Assembly: GCA_958450325.1 (NCBI GenBank)
Contig: OY288259.1
Span: 21,632,734-21,696,733, forward strand
Source of the DNA: Agrostemma githago
Lineage: Eukaryota > Streptophyta > Magnoliopsida > Caryophyllales > Caryophyllaceae
Reading direction: 5' to 3'
Length of the DNA: 64,000 bases
Every line of letters begins with the position of its first letter. Position 1 is the first letter of the stretch. The notes beneath the pieces were generated by a model, which worked only from the letters and a program-made list of their open reading frames with translations, was not told the origin of the DNA and searched no databases. Position numbers and translations under genes: made by a program. Positions 10,501 through 22,265 of the stretch are shown here, piece by piece.

Positions 10501-12826
10501 TGTAGACACCCACATTTTGACCGCCAGGTGTCTATAGTAGGTCCCGCCAAACACCCGATGATGATAGGACGCAAACGTGCTTTAATGGACTCGGATATGG
10601 GCTTGAAATCATGGACATTTGGTTTAGGCTTATTAGGGAATACAAATCTCACAAAACGGACCTCAAATCCAGGCCCAGTAGGTCGTTTCGAGTCAAATAA
10701 GACTAATTTGGGTCGATTCCGACACCAGGGGTAAAACCGTCTTTTAGCGACCGAGTCAAACCCGGTCAAAGATATTTTTTCCCGAGTCACTCGAGCTGGC
10801 CGTGACATTACACGTCCAGTTCGGACTCAAACACCGCAAAAATCAGCCTCGAATAATATTAAACAAATCCGTTTAAGGATGGAATTCGATCTCAAGTAGG
10901 AATTCTATCCGGAAACCGAAACAGTTTACAACCCGAGGTCAGATACTCGGCCAGGACAGCCGAGATATCCCTGTTTCAGCCGAGTTGCTCGGCTTCTTCA
11001 CCAAGAAATGAGAAGTTTATTCCCTTACGAACTCTCGTATTTCCTATCCAAACCGGTATTTCTTGCCACACAAGCAAGGCTACCTCGACTCCTATAAATA
11101 GGACCTCATATTCAACACAAAAAGACACATGAAACATCAATAATTCCGACACAAATCATCGACCAATACACAACAAATATTAGTCACACACATACACGAT
11201 ATCTAGCAAAAAAATATTCTCGACATACGTCCGAAGGAATCCTGAAGTAGCTTCAAAAATCCGACGAAACCGACCCGTCCAAACCGGCCGAATCCGACGT
11301 CCCACACGACCAAAAATCCGCACCACCCTAACTCGTCCCACATCATCTCGACGCTCCCGTGCCTAAGCCATTGTCCGACGAGCTCCATACCGAGAAAATA
11401 AAGCATGTAGGTTGAGGGTGTAAATCAAACCCGATTCTTCTTCTTTCTTTTTCTCTCTCTCTCTCTTACGTCTTTTCTCCTCCTCTTCGTCTTTTTTTTT
11501 TATTTTTCGTCGGTCATTTCATATTTTAATATGGGTCGTTCATTGCATATTTTTATTTCTAATAATCGATACTAAAAACTTTTTTATAACGTTCTTAAAA
11601 TACGATACCGATTCTCTAATCGAATATCATATTTATAAGAACTAAATTAAATTAATTCTCGTTGATACTAATAAAATCATTACCTTTTTTGCAAAATTCG
11701 ATGATTTTAAACGCGGAGAGAATTAACATCGTTTTCGTTCAAAAAATTTCTTTCTTACTTTTTTTTTTGTTCAAAACAAGTTTTTTTTTTTTGTTCGAAA
11801 CTTTTTATAAAATCATTCCGACTATTCGATATCGATTCCATAATCGAATATCGGATATGACGAATATCGAAAATATAAATTGAGTATAAATTAATCCATA
11901 TTTGTACGCGATTTATAAAAATTAACGATTTTCGAACAAATAAAAAAAAAACCCCGACAGACCACCACGCGAGCCGCGCGCCCTCCAGGCGGCTCGCGCG
12001 GTGGCCTGATCCGCCGGCCCCTTATTTTTTTCGTTTCTTCGCTTTTCTATTTTTAATTCTTCTCGAACCTTATACTAAAATGCGACTTTCGCGACATATT
12101 TCGATAAATACTTTTTTTTCGATCTCGGTCAACACGTGTTAATCCATCACGTGTCATTAAAACTTTTTCGAGTCATGCATATTTTTTATTCATGTCTTTA
12201 TTCAATTTATTCATCGTTACTAACTCGTTTTCTCGTGTTTGTAGCTTTTTATTTGTTTTTATCGTTTTATTAGACTAAAACGAACTCACATGCTAAAATA
12301 ACTTTGACGTTATTAGTTTAATATACATTAAACGACTTAGCAACCCACTTATTTATTTTTCTCACATGCTTAGGAAAATAATGTTTGCATATCATTCCAC
12401 CGTCGAACTAACCCGTGTACACCAAAAACGAACGATAGCTTAGTAAAGGCCGCTAAGTGCGGGCGGGGTTGGGTGTTCTTAGTGAACTTCCCAACACGTA
12501 CCCTCACCCCTTACTCAGAACCGTGGTTTCCGGATGTCCGAAACCATTGGCAACGAGAGTCATTCAATATACGATTAACCGCTCCAGTCGGCATCGGTAT
12601 CGATATGCAAAGGGATGAGCCCAATAAACTCTGACATCGGAAATGGCTCGTATTTTGTTTACGGCCACTACGACATAGAGTGGGCTCGAACGGTTCCGAA
12701 TAACCACAAAATTCGGTGGCGACTCCTACTTCGATTTAAATTTCAATTTGACCATCTCATATGGAGATTCATTCGCCTCCAAACCCACGCGTGGCCGCGT
12801 TGGGGTGGACCTATGTCATGTCCACA
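10501..12826 (+). repeat. 5' LTR of the Tat element
   Basis: 2326 bp, TGTAGACACCC...ATGTCCACA. It contains a TATA box (11093-11100), an AATAAA signal (11397-11402) about 300 bp later, pyrimidine-rich tracts (11430-11500) and a GC-rich inverted module at 11966-12004 (CGCGAGCCG facing CGGCTCGCG). Confidence 0.93.
11093..11100 (+). promoter_or_regulatory. LTR TATA box
   Basis: TATAAATA in the context GACTCCTATAAATAGGACC, about 590 bp into the LTR and upstream of the AATAAA at 11397. The identical site occurs in the 3' LTR at 23680-23687. Position and context fit the retrotransposon core promoter. Confidence 0.75.
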
Positions 12827-12829
12827 ATT

Positions 12830-12847
12830 TGGCGACTCCGCTGGGGA
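12830..12847 (+). other. Primer binding site, tRNA-Arg-like
   Basis: TGGCGACTCCGCTGGGGA begins four bases after the 5' LTR. TGG pairs with a tRNA CCA end, and CGACTCCGC is complementary to the acceptor end of plant Arg tRNAs as I recall them. Arg-type primer sites are known in Tat/Ogre elements. Confidence 0.7.
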
Positions 12848-13904
12848 TTAACTGATGATTCACTTACCATCGGCATCCCTAGGGTGAGACTCGAAAAGAA
12901 ATCGTTCGAATAGTAATGTACACGTTTTAGTTCAATGGGCCATGCATAACCCAATCTTTCCCGGGCCGGTTACTTGTGACCGACGTCCCACTATACCACG
13001 GTGCGTTCCTACTTGGACCCACTAAAGACTTCGATGACGGAACTCGCATGGGTTTTAAGGCAGGTTCTAAGACCAACTCGGCTTAGGAAGACCGTCCTGA
13101 TTTGCGAGAAAGCTATCGTCGTTGGTATAGACCCTATTAGACCGACCGAGACTTAGACAAAGAGCATACATGGTGTCGTTATACTGTTTCCGTGACTACA
13201 TGCTACTTGGTCCGTGTCTCATCCTTTTTTTCCAAAAAAACCGAGTTTTCAAAAAAAAACTTGCATCTTTTTCGGAAACCATCCATTTTTCAAAACCCGG
13301 AAAGCTACCGAATTTAGGACGTATGATTTTGACTCAAAATAGCCTATTTTTAGCCGGTATGCTGTCCAAACCTTTTCAAAAATTCAAAATCTCGGCCCGA
13401 TAAACCTTTTTTCCGATTTTCAAAAAAGATCGGGCCGTCCAACCCGACTTTGCTCGGTTTTCAAAATTCAAATCCTCTTTTCAAACCTTCTTCTTCTTAG
13501 GACTTCCCGTATTTAGCAGTGTTGGGTCTTGTCATAAGTAGCAAGAGTCTATAGCGTCGAAACTCCGTCGATCTTACATCACGGGTTTCCACCCCATCCC
13601 AAGTCCGTCTTATTAGTCAAGGCACGGCCCACCTATGTAGGACAAACTCCTACAAAGGGAAGCCCACTTATAAAATCGAGTCCAAAGTCTGGGGATTAGC
13701 TCACACGTAGGTCTTTCTTCACACGGGACTAGGCCCACTCTGCCGAAATCCTAAAGAAAGCCCACCGTCCATGAGTCACCCGTCTAGGAGTCGGTTTTTA
13801 GTCCGTTTCCGAGTCTAGTCATTTTTCTAGGGATGCACCTTTCGATCCGGGTCCGATTCTGATTACACGGTGTTCTTACAGACAGGCCACCTCACACCCG
13901 AACC
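12848..13904 (+). other. Tat leader (5' untranslated region)
   Basis: About 1.06 kb between the primer site and the gag start. It has many short stops, T/A-rich patches around 13220-13420 and no conserved ORF. A long leader like this is usual in Tat elements and would hold packaging and dimerisation signals, none of which I can identify. Confidence 0.6.
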
Positions 13905-15308
13905 ATGACTAAGAACGTTATTGATCAACTGAACACCTCGTTGTCCAAGATCCAAGAGCAACTTGACCGAATTAGGGGTGATCAGATCGCCATTGTTACC
14001 CGGGTTAGCGCCATCGAACAGGACAAGCCCAAGGACGGGGATGAAGCTCATGGACCATTAGCCGAATTGACTAGCGCAGTCCTCAAACTGCAGGAGCAGG
14101 TCCATTTGTCGACCTACAACTCGATCCATACGGAGAATGCTCGAACCTATTCTCCCCTGACCGACCAATTGCCTGCCAATCTCAATTTGACAGGCCTCCC
14201 GATGTTCGACGGAACAGAAGACCCGGTATTACATATCCGGGCCTTCAAAGAGTTTATGGCCCTAAAAGAAGTCAAGTCAGACATGTTCAAGCATCTGTTT
14301 GCCTCCTCGCTAGAGAAGCATCCGAAAGCCTGGTTCTATAGGCTCGATTCAAAGAAATACAAGTCTTGGGACGACGTAGCAACGGAATTCGCCCGTAACT
14401 ACGCCGACAATGCAGAGATCCAAACCACGATGCGCACCCTGGAAGTAATGGCCCAGGAACCAAAGGAAGGATTTACAAAGTACCTTCAGCGCTGGAGGGC
14501 TGAAAGTATCAAACTGGTCGATAAGCCCAGTGAAAAAGTCCTAGTTGAAGCCTTTGTCAAGAATCTCCTGCCCGCCTACCGGATCCATCTCCGTTACGCC
14601 ATCATACCTAGCTTCGCGGTCCTAACCGAAATGGGAACGAGAATCGAGGATGATCTAAGGATGGAAAGCCTCACTAAGGCCTCCACCAAGGGATACCAAG
14701 GGGCCAGCTCATCAACAAGTAAGCCCATATCCGCCGCTGCTACTCGAAGCATTTTTGACGAGGTGAATCTACTTGATAACCCGTCCAAGAAGAATGCGCC
14801 ACCCCGAGTGTTCACCGACATAGGTACTACCTATGCGAATGCCTTACAAAGGCTCTCATCAAAAGGCCTCATCGCCCCGATAGGCCCAACACCTGATCCT
14901 CCAGTTGAACGTCGCTCCAAATTCTACGATGCCCAAGCCTACTGCAAATACCATCAGGGTAAGGGACATGATACCGAGAAATGCTGGAAGCTGAAGCATC
15001 TTATCCAGGATCTTATTGAAAGCGGGAAAATCCCCCTGCCTGGAGGTAAGCCCAACAACAAAGACAACCCGTTGGCCACCCACGCTATCTCCTCCGGGGA
15101 AGTCATAGACTGCACACATCTCATTTCCCCGTTTATTCCACAAATCAACGGGATCTGGTGTGATGATGAAGACGACGTCAATCTCTCTAAGGGAGAAGCT
15201 GTCCCTATCACACCCGAGGAGATCCAGAAGGTTAAGTCCAAGGCCTTAACTAGCAGTCATGTCCTCATCATCACCGAACCACCGCCTAAGACGGAGGTTG
15301 TCCCGTAA
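13905..15308 (+). CDS. Gag polyprotein (Tat element)
   Basis: 467 residues from ATG 13905, the first Met of the open frame. Residues ~1-60 look like a coiled coil (LNTSLSKIQEQLDRIRGD). Residues ~95-225 match the retrotransposon gag domain (FDGTEDPVLHIRAFKEF, then WFYRLDSKKYKSWDDVATEF and FTKYLQRWRAES). A zinc knuckle follows near residue 345: CKYHQGKGHDTEKC, a C-x2-H-x4-H-x4-C variant. The frame ends at TAA 15306-15308, and the protease frame continues in the same register with no frameshift. Either the stop is read through or it is a nonsense mutation in a gag-pol fusion. Gag forms the cytoplasmic particle that packages element RNA. Confidence 0.9.
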   Translation: MTKNVIDQLNTSLSKIQEQLDRIRGDQIAIVTRVSAIEQDKPKDGDEAHGPLAELTSAVLKLQEQVHLSTYNSIHTENARTYSPLTDQLPANLNLTGLPMFDGTEDPVLHIRAFKEFMALKEVKSDMFKHLFASSLEKHPKAWFYRLDSKKYKSWDDVATEFARNYADNAEIQTTMRTLEVMAQEPKEGFTKYLQRWRAESIKLVDKPSEKVLVEAFVKNLLPAYRIHLRYAIIPSFAVLTEMGTRIEDDLRMESLTKASTKGYQGASSSTSKPISAAATRSIFDEVNLLDNPSKKNAPPRVFTDIGTTYANALQRLSSKGLIAPIGPTPDPPVERRSKFYDAQAYCKYHQGKGHDTEKCWKLKHLIQDLIESGKIPLPGGKPNNKDNPLATHAISSGEVIDCTHLISPFIPQINGIWCDDEDDVNLSKGEAVPITPEEIQKVKSKALTSSHVLIITEPPPKTEVVP

Positions 15309-17334
15309 GAACCGCCAACTACTGAAAAGGCTCTAGTAAAGCAGTTGAGCAAGACTCGAGTTGACCTCTCTATATGGCAACTCCTAGTTAGCTCTCAGGA
15401 ACATCGAGAGGCACTCACTAAGGCCCTCGATCAAGTCAGGATCGACTCTATGGCTACTCCAGCTGAAATGGTAGCCACGGTTCTGCCCCACCTAAAGGGG
15501 AAAGCTAAAGAAGAAGGTCCACTCATCACCTTCTCCAATGCTGATCTGCCATCATTTGGGCCAACCCACAACATGGCTCTCTACATCACGGTAATCTGTC
15601 GTGGAAAATATCTGCCAATGACCCTTATTGACGACGGGTCCGCAGTCAACGTCCTCCCCTTGAGGACCGCCAAAGCCCTCGGTATCACCGAGGCCGACTA
15701 CATTCCTACAACTCAAACTATTCAGGCTTTCGACGGAAGTCCAAAGTCCGTAGCCGGGGCCGTAAAACTCACTATCATAACAGGCCCAATAGAAAAAGAG
15801 CTGGAATTTCAAGTGATTGACGTAACCTCTTCCTTTAACCTTCTTCTAGGAAGACCCTGGATCCACTCGACCAGGGCTGTGTCCTCCACTCTGCATCGGA
15901 AAATCAAGCTACCTTTGCACGATACCGTCATCACTCTAGAAGCCACACCTATGACTGTGGCTAACTGCAACACCTCGGGTCGCACCGATCTTTGGGGGTT
16001 CGACTTCATAGGGGCCATCGAAGAAGAATACCTTTTCCGACCCTACTTTACGGTTAGCATGGACCGGATGTTACAAAATCTGAGCTTCCTACCAGGGGTC
16101 ACATCAAGGCCCGATCTCCCTGCAGGAAAAATCCTTGAAGTCCTTGACAATGGGAGAATTCAAACCGTTCTGGGCTACACCCTGACCCCGGAAAATATGG
16201 GCCAAACCGGAACCGGTAAAGTCATCTTCGTCACACCGGTGTTCGAATCCGTCCAAACGGGCCTATATCGGCCCCCAACCACACGCCCTGGGACCCACTT
16301 GGCCCAGGTCTGCAACTACATACCCGACGACATCTTCGCCCTCGTCCAGTCCGAGGATGCTAAGAATGTTGAGCCCGCACTGGGGCTACTTTTTAGGGAG
16401 GAGGTCGCAACCCCGACGCCGAAGAAGGAACTAGTCAGCCTCATTCTCCGCAGCCGCACCTTCGATCCATCCAAACTGATCTCGGATGTTGGATCCGGGA
16501 CAGGTAAGAGAGCCTGGAGGAAGACTGTCAAGTGGACTGACAGTCAAGGAAGGACTTTCAAGCTGATCATAGGGGAAGGAGAAATGCCAGAATCTGAGTC
16601 TGAGTCTGAGTTAGAGTCCGAGTCAGAATCTGAGATCGAGTCTAGTGAGTCCGGTGCTAGGGTCAGTCCTGTAACTCCCCCTCTCTCTTTAGCTTTTCCT
16701 GGTGCTTCGGGGTCTGTCCCGGGCACCCTACTTATCCCGCCACTGACTAGCGATCAGATGGCAGCTCTTTTCAAGCTTTTCTCTCAATTCATGAATAATA
16801 ACAACCGTTCTGCTTACGACTTGTCTCATTTTCAAAAATTCCTAAATTTTCTAAATATTCTGTGCAATGACATTGAGAAACCCGGCGAACAGGTATCCTT
16901 ACCTCCGCATCTGATCGAACAACTAGAGCAAAGGGAATCCCGCAATCCGGTAATCGAAGAAACCGAATCCATCAACGTGGGAACAACCTTAGAGCCTCAG
17001 ATGCTTAAGATAGGGTTATCTCTAGATCCCAGGGAGAAACAACAATTCATCGATCTCCTTCAAGAATTCAAAGACGTCTTCGCATGGTCCTACAAGGACA
17101 TGCCGGGGATAGACCGCGAAATAGCCGAGCACTATGTACCGATCAAGGAAGGGTTCAAGCCGGTTAAGCAGAAACTCCGACGCATGAGGCCCGAATGGTC
17201 CCTCAAGGTCAAGGAGGAAGTCGACAAACAATTCAAGGTTGGGTTTATACGAGTCTCCGAGTATCCAGATTGGGTTGCAAACATCGTACCGGTCCCTAAA
17301 AAAGACGGTAAAGTACGTGTCTGCGTGGACTTCG
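15309..17334 (+). pseudogene. pol segment 1: protease and start of reverse transcriptase
   Basis: Open in the gag frame directly after the TAA at 15306. A helical linker (VDLSIWQLLVSSQEHREALT) is followed by the aspartic protease with LIDDGSAVNVLPL (about 15628-15664), where DDG takes the place of the usual D-S/T-G. An acidic Ser/Glu repeat (ESESESELESESES, about 16590-16640) precedes the RT N-terminus (DMPGIDREIAEHYVP, then IVPVPKKDGKVRVCVDF). At 17333/17334 one base is missing relative to the family and the frame shifts. The old frame runs on to a stop at 17457-17459. Protease and RT would act inside the Gag particle. Confidence 0.85.
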
Positions 17335-17716
17335 GGATCTTAACAAGGCAAGCCCGAAAGACGATTTCCCGTTACCACACATCGATATACTGGTGGATAA
17401 CACAGCTGACCATGCCCTTCTATCATTCATGGACGGGTATGCCGGGTACAATCAGATAAAAATGGCAGAGGAAGATATGGATAAGACCACCTTCATTACA
17501 CCTTGGGGTACTTATTGTTATACCGTCATGCCATTTGGTCTCATTAATGCCGGGGCCACCTATCAACGAACCGCCACAACTTTATTACATGATATGATGC
17601 ATAAGGAAGTGGAAGTTTACGTAGACGATATGATCGTCAAATCCAAGCACTGGGACGGTCACATCACCGCCCTGAGAAGATTTTTCACCCGATTACGCAA
17701 ATACAACCTCAGAAAT
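17333..17716 (+). pseudogene. pol segment 2: reverse transcriptase core
   Basis: In the next frame the RT resumes with the SPKDDFPLPHIDIL motif and runs through YNQIKM, TTFITPWGTYCYTVMPFGL and the catalytic VYVDDMIVKS. The YVDD metal-binding site is intact. Near 17716, in the LRNAVSV stretch, about ten bases are missing compared with related elements. The frame is lost and a stop follows at 17729-17731. RT and RNase H copy element RNA into DNA. Confidence 0.85.
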
Positions 17717-18458
17717 GCAGTTTCGGTGTAACCTCTGGCAAATTACTGGGTCACATCGTCAGCCAACGCGGTATCGAAGTCGATCCAGCTAAAATCAAGG
17801 CCATCACCGAGATGCAACCTCCTAAGACCGAAAAGGAGATAAGAGGTTTTCTCGGAAAAGTCCAATACATCAGCAGGTTCATTTCAAAACTAACCATGGT
17901 GTGTGAACCGATCTTCAAAAAGCTGAAAATAGGGGAACGGTTACTATGGGACGACAAGTGTCAAGCAGCCTTTGACAGAATCAAAGAAATCTTGTCTTCA
18001 CCGCCGGTCCTGATGCCACCTCAGCACGGTTTACCTTTGTCGTTGTACCTAACCACGACAGAGAAAGCCATGGGGGCTATGTTAGCTCAAACGGTCAACT
18101 CCGAAGAACAAGCAATATACTACATCAGCAAAAAGTTTTTAGAGTACGAGTGTAAGTACACCATGCTCGAAAAGACGTGTTTAGCACTGGTCTGGGCCAC
18201 TAAAAAGCTCCGACATTACATGCTCAGCTATGAGGTACAGGTACTGTCAAGGATGGATCCGATCAAGTATCTTTTCGAAAAGCCCATTCTCAACGGCAGA
18301 ATATCAAGATGGACCCTGATGTTGGCAGAATTCGATCTAAAGTTCGTACCATTGAAAGCCATCAAAGGCCGAGTAGTAGCCGAATTTCTCGCTGACAGTC
18401 CCGTAACCAAAGAAGGACACACCGACACTTGGTCCTTCCCGGATGAAGATATTTCCAT
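17717..18458 (+). pseudogene. pol segment 3: RT connection and gypsy RNase H
   Basis: It resumes with CSFGVTSGKLLGHIVS, then TEKEIRGFLGKVQYISRFI and the gypsy RNase H (LPLSLYLTTTEKAMGAMLAQ, then YYISKKFLEYECKYTMLEKTCLAL). The first catalytic Asp of the RNase H appears replaced (YLTTTEKA), as is usual in Tat elements, where this domain is thought to be degenerate. Another shift occurs near 18455. The old frame stops at 18532-18534. Confidence 0.82.
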
Positions 18459-18795
18459 ACTGACACCGAGACATGGGATTTATACTTCGACGGAGCATCC
18501 AACTTCCGAGGATTTGGAGTCGGAATCCTCCTAATCTCGCCAAGAGGGGAACATACTCCCGTGTCCATCAAATTGGACTTTGACGTCACCAATAACGCTG
18601 CTGAGTATGAAGCATGTATCCACGGGCTACAAGCCGCCGCCGATTTAGGGGTCACAAACCTCCGAGTACACGGCGACTCATCACTGGTCATTAACCAAGC
18701 GCTCCAAAAATGGAAAACCCGAAATGCCAATCTCGTGGCCTACCAGGCACGAGTAAGGGATCTCGAGAAACAATTCCAAAAGGTAGAATATATAT
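18459..18795 (+). pseudogene. pol segment 4: second, archaeal-type RNase H
   Basis: The motifs LYFDGASNFRGFGVGILL, NNAAEYEACIHGLQAA and VHGDSSLVINQ give the D-E-D metal ligands of the additional RNase H that marks the Tat clade. All three acidic residues are present. The frame is lost in a short (TA)n run at about 18787-18800, a typical slippage site. Confidence 0.85.
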
Positions 18796-20212
18796 ATATC
18801 TGCCTCGGGAAGAAAATCAGTTCGCAGATGCACTTTCAAAACTGGCATCTTTACTAAATATTCCCGGTCATATGACCAGCATGCCGATCTGTGTCGAAAG
18901 ACGGTCCGAACCGGCATATATCCACGATATCGAGGATATCGAAATACCCGATCCCGAGCCGTGGTACAAGGCGATCCAGATGTATTTGACAACCGGGGAG
19001 TATCCACCCGGGGCCGACAATCGAGCCAAAAAGGCCTTGCGTAGGTGGGCGACCCAATTCATCCGTACTGACGACGGGCAACTCTACAAAAAGACACCGC
19101 AGGGGGCTCTCTTTTTATGTGTCGACAAGGGTAATGCTGAAAAGGTCATGGCCGAAGTACATGACGGCGAGTGTGGTCCTCACATGAACGCCCAGATGCT
19201 AGTCCGGAAGATCATGAGACTTGGATATTACTGGAACAGCATGGAAACCGATTGTCAGCTATATGTCAGACATTGCCATAATTGCCAGATTTTCGCTAAT
19301 GTACAGCACATGCCACCATCCCTGCTGTATACCATGACGTCGCCCTGGCCGTTTTCGACGTGGGGAATCGATATAATCGGAAAGATAAACCCCTCGGGAA
19401 CCGGTGGACACTGCTTCATTTTGGTAGCAATTGACTATTTCACCAAATGGGTCGAAGCAGAATCTTACCGCATCCTCAACGCCAGCCATGTTGGCAAATT
19501 TATCCAAAACAAGATAATATGCCGGTATGGGATCCCCCATGAATTCATCAGTGACCACGGGACCCACTTTCAGGCCGAGACGGCAGCCTTGTTAGCCAAA
19601 TACAAGATCCAAAGACATACGTCTTCACCCTACCGATGCCAAACCAATGGAGCGGTAGAAGCTGCTAACAAAATCTTTGTCATCATACTCAAAAAGATGG
19701 CTGACAATTATCGGGACTGGCCCGATAAGATACCATTTGCCCTTTGGGGATATCGAACCTCGATTCGTACTGCGACCGGGGCAACACCGTATTACCTCAC
19801 ATACGGGATGGAAGCGGTCCAACCTGTCGAGTTGGAGGTACCGTCACTCAGAATCCTACTCGAAAGCCAACTACCAGAAGCCGATTGGGTTCGAGCACGA
19901 TGTGACTCGTTAGTACTTCTAGACGAACGGCGATCTCGTGCCCTCAATAACATACAGATCTACCAGAAAAGAATCCAACGGGCTTTCAACAAAAGGGTAA
20001 GGCCCGGGAACATCAAAGAAGGAGATCTGGTTCTCAAGTCCGTACGAGCTTTATTACCAGTAGACCCAAGGGAAAAATTCAAACCTAACTGGGCCGGACC
20101 ATATCTGGTAAAGAAGATTTTATCAGGCGGAGCGGTAATGTTAACAGATCTGGATGGGAACGAGTTTGTCAACCCAACTAACCTGGACCAGCTGAAACGT
20201 TATTACCCTTGA
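18785..20212 (+). pseudogene. pol segment 5: integrase
   Basis: After the TA-run shift the frame is open to the TGA at 20210-20212. It contains the zinc-binding HHCC domain (HDGECGPHMNAQ, then HCHNCQ), the core with catalytic D, D and E (TWGIDIIGK; FISDHGTHFQ; NGAVEAANK) and the C-terminal GPYLVKKIL region. No chromodomain follows. The segment itself looks intact. Because it is out of frame with gag-pro it could only be made from an unusual initiation or in trans from another copy. Integrase inserts element DNA into the genome. Confidence 0.87.
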
Positions 20213-20569
20213 ACCCGTTTCTCTCAATGTCATTTGCAAAAGTTTATTAAAAAAAAACAAACATCTTTTCAAAATAAACTTTTAAAGACAAGTCAAAAGC
20301 TAGAATTACTTATTCTACTGTTATAAACATCTTGAACCAATAGTCTTGATGTATTTCGAAATTGCAATTTAAAGTCTGAACTACGTTTGGTTTGATTCCG
20401 CTATTTGTGGATACGTAGGCAGCCCCTCAAAAGGGCACAACCACTGCAATCGAAAAAAACAGAAATGGTTTCTAATAAACTTTCTTTATTTATCTCAAAA
20501 AAATTCAATTACAAAAAAAATCCAAAAAAAAAACACACAAATAGTACCAATATTTAAATAATAAAAAAT
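20213..20569. other. Spacer between pol and the antisense ORF
   Basis: AT-rich with A-runs (20250-20270, 20440-20560). Sense pol and the minus-strand ORF converge here, so both transcripts probably end in it. I see no AATAAA I would trust. Confidence 0.45.
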
Positions 20570-20572
20570 CTA

Positions 20573-22265
20573 AGGCTTTTTTCCCTTTTCTTTGTCCTTA
20601 GCCTCTTTCTCGGTCCACCGGCGTCGGCATGGAGGTGAATGCTCCCGAATCACCAAGGGAATCTCCATTACCCGGGCTCTTTTCTTCGAACTTGACTCCC
20701 CGGTCACCTCGGTCGGTCCTAGCCGGACCCGTACTCTCTCGGGTAGCCGCTCCCGCGGCCCAAGCCTGTCTCGGACCGCTTGCTTAGGTCCGAGCCTTCT
20801 CTCTAAGTCACTAGCACCGGTCTCTTTAGCTCGAGTTTTAGTCTTTGACTTAGAACCTTACTCCGGCCCGTCAAAGGTAGTTGGAGTTTCTTCTTCAAAA
20901 CACCATCTATTATCCTTCACCGATTCTCTACGGGCTAAGTCAAAAGCCTCATCGGTCTTTAAAGCTTCACGGGCCTCTTTAGATTCTTCAGAAGCCCATT
21001 TAAGGTATGATTCAGAAACCCAAGCGGTCTGACAAGGACGAGGTATAGTCCACATCACACGGGTAAACCAGCGTTGCAACCATGTGTCACACATAGCGTC
21101 CGTCAATTGGAGCGAAACGCTAATAATTGCTTCAGTTTCGGGGATCTGCTGAAATGAACCGAACTGCCTTAGAAGACGATCTGGGTAAATATGGACGGTC
21201 CAATCCAAAGACAAGATCACCAGGTAACGGGCTTTATCTCTTTTAGCTAGGCCTGTCATCTTCGAGAGGAACCACCAGATCACGTTCCACCTAATCAAGG
21301 GCCCGCCATGGAATTTTAGCTCTTCATCCCAGTATTTCCGATTTATGTGATGACTGGAGCTGATTCGTCGAGACCGTGAGCCTATCTGACAGCTTCGATA
21401 TCTGGATATGCTCACCGGGGGCTCTATAATTGACAGGCGCTCGGATAACCAAATCTGCAAAAAATTTCGAAAAGTCAAAAACTTTTGAAAAATCAAAAAA
21501 TTCCGGAAAAAAAAAAAAAATTCGACGAAATTCAAAAATAAAAAAAAAACGGAAATTCGAAAAAAAACATTTCGGAAATTAAAAAAAAAATCGAAAAAAA
21601 GAGGAAAAAAAGGGGTCAAATACCTGCAAAAGACGAATGCTGCCCGTTAATTGCCGATCTGGATCAAGCCTCCTCGCATCAAGGCCCAAGATGATCTCCC
21701 CAGTTATCAGCCAGGCTGGGCTGTAACCTGCCTCCATTTGATCCACTATGCTGATTAGCCTGATTTCGCCTAAACATGAGTCAGCATCCATCCGACCCTC
21801 GAAAGCGTATCGATGTAGCATACAGAAGGCAAAAGCTCTACGCCTATGGATAGGAGAAATTCTGGCCCCATTTGGATCCATGAATTTATCAGCCAAGTCA
21901 AACAGGGAAACAGAATTTCCCTTCACCATACGGGAAGTCTCAGCATGAGACAACCCAAGAAAGTCCCTCAGCCTCCTCCTTGGATCAGGGTAAAAAGGAG
22001 GAATAGCAGGATGAGCATTGGGGCACCAACCCCCTACGGCTGCAATCTCTTCGGGAAGGGGACATATTTCTCCCCGGGGAAAGGCAAAAACATGGTGGGT
22101 AGTATCCCAAAAGGTCAAGCAAGCATCCAGGAAATGGGTATCCACCTTAAGTCGCTGAAGCGGGAACAAAGCCACAATTCCCATCTGAGTAAGCTGAACC
22201 TTGTCTCCATCTCGGAAGTCCTGGGCCCATGCGTGAAGCATCGCGGTCAGATGTTCGATACCCAT
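20573..22265 (-). pseudogene. Spliced antisense extra ORF of the Tat element (plant-mobile-domain-like)
   Basis: Exon 1 is 22265-21624 (214 codons exactly). The intron 21623-21455 has GTATTT at the donor and TTTTTTGCAG at the acceptor. Exon 2 starts at 21454 in phase 0 and is open to TAA 20860-20858, giving 412 residues. The frame then stays open for 95 more codons to TAG 20572-20570, with a basic KKRAR tail. The TAA is therefore probably a premature stop; a GTAAGG overlapping it could instead be a donor. Exon 1 has features of plant mobile/aminotransferase-like domains (FLDACLTFWDTTHHVFAFP, GEICPLPEEIAAVGGW). Extra antisense ORFs here are known in Retand-like elements; their function is unknown. 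Confidence 0.7.

Noticed and set aside
20592..21032. Plus-strand ORF of 146 codons in the Tat element
   Set aside because: It is the mirror of the antisense ORF, whose frame has domain-like content and consistent splicing.
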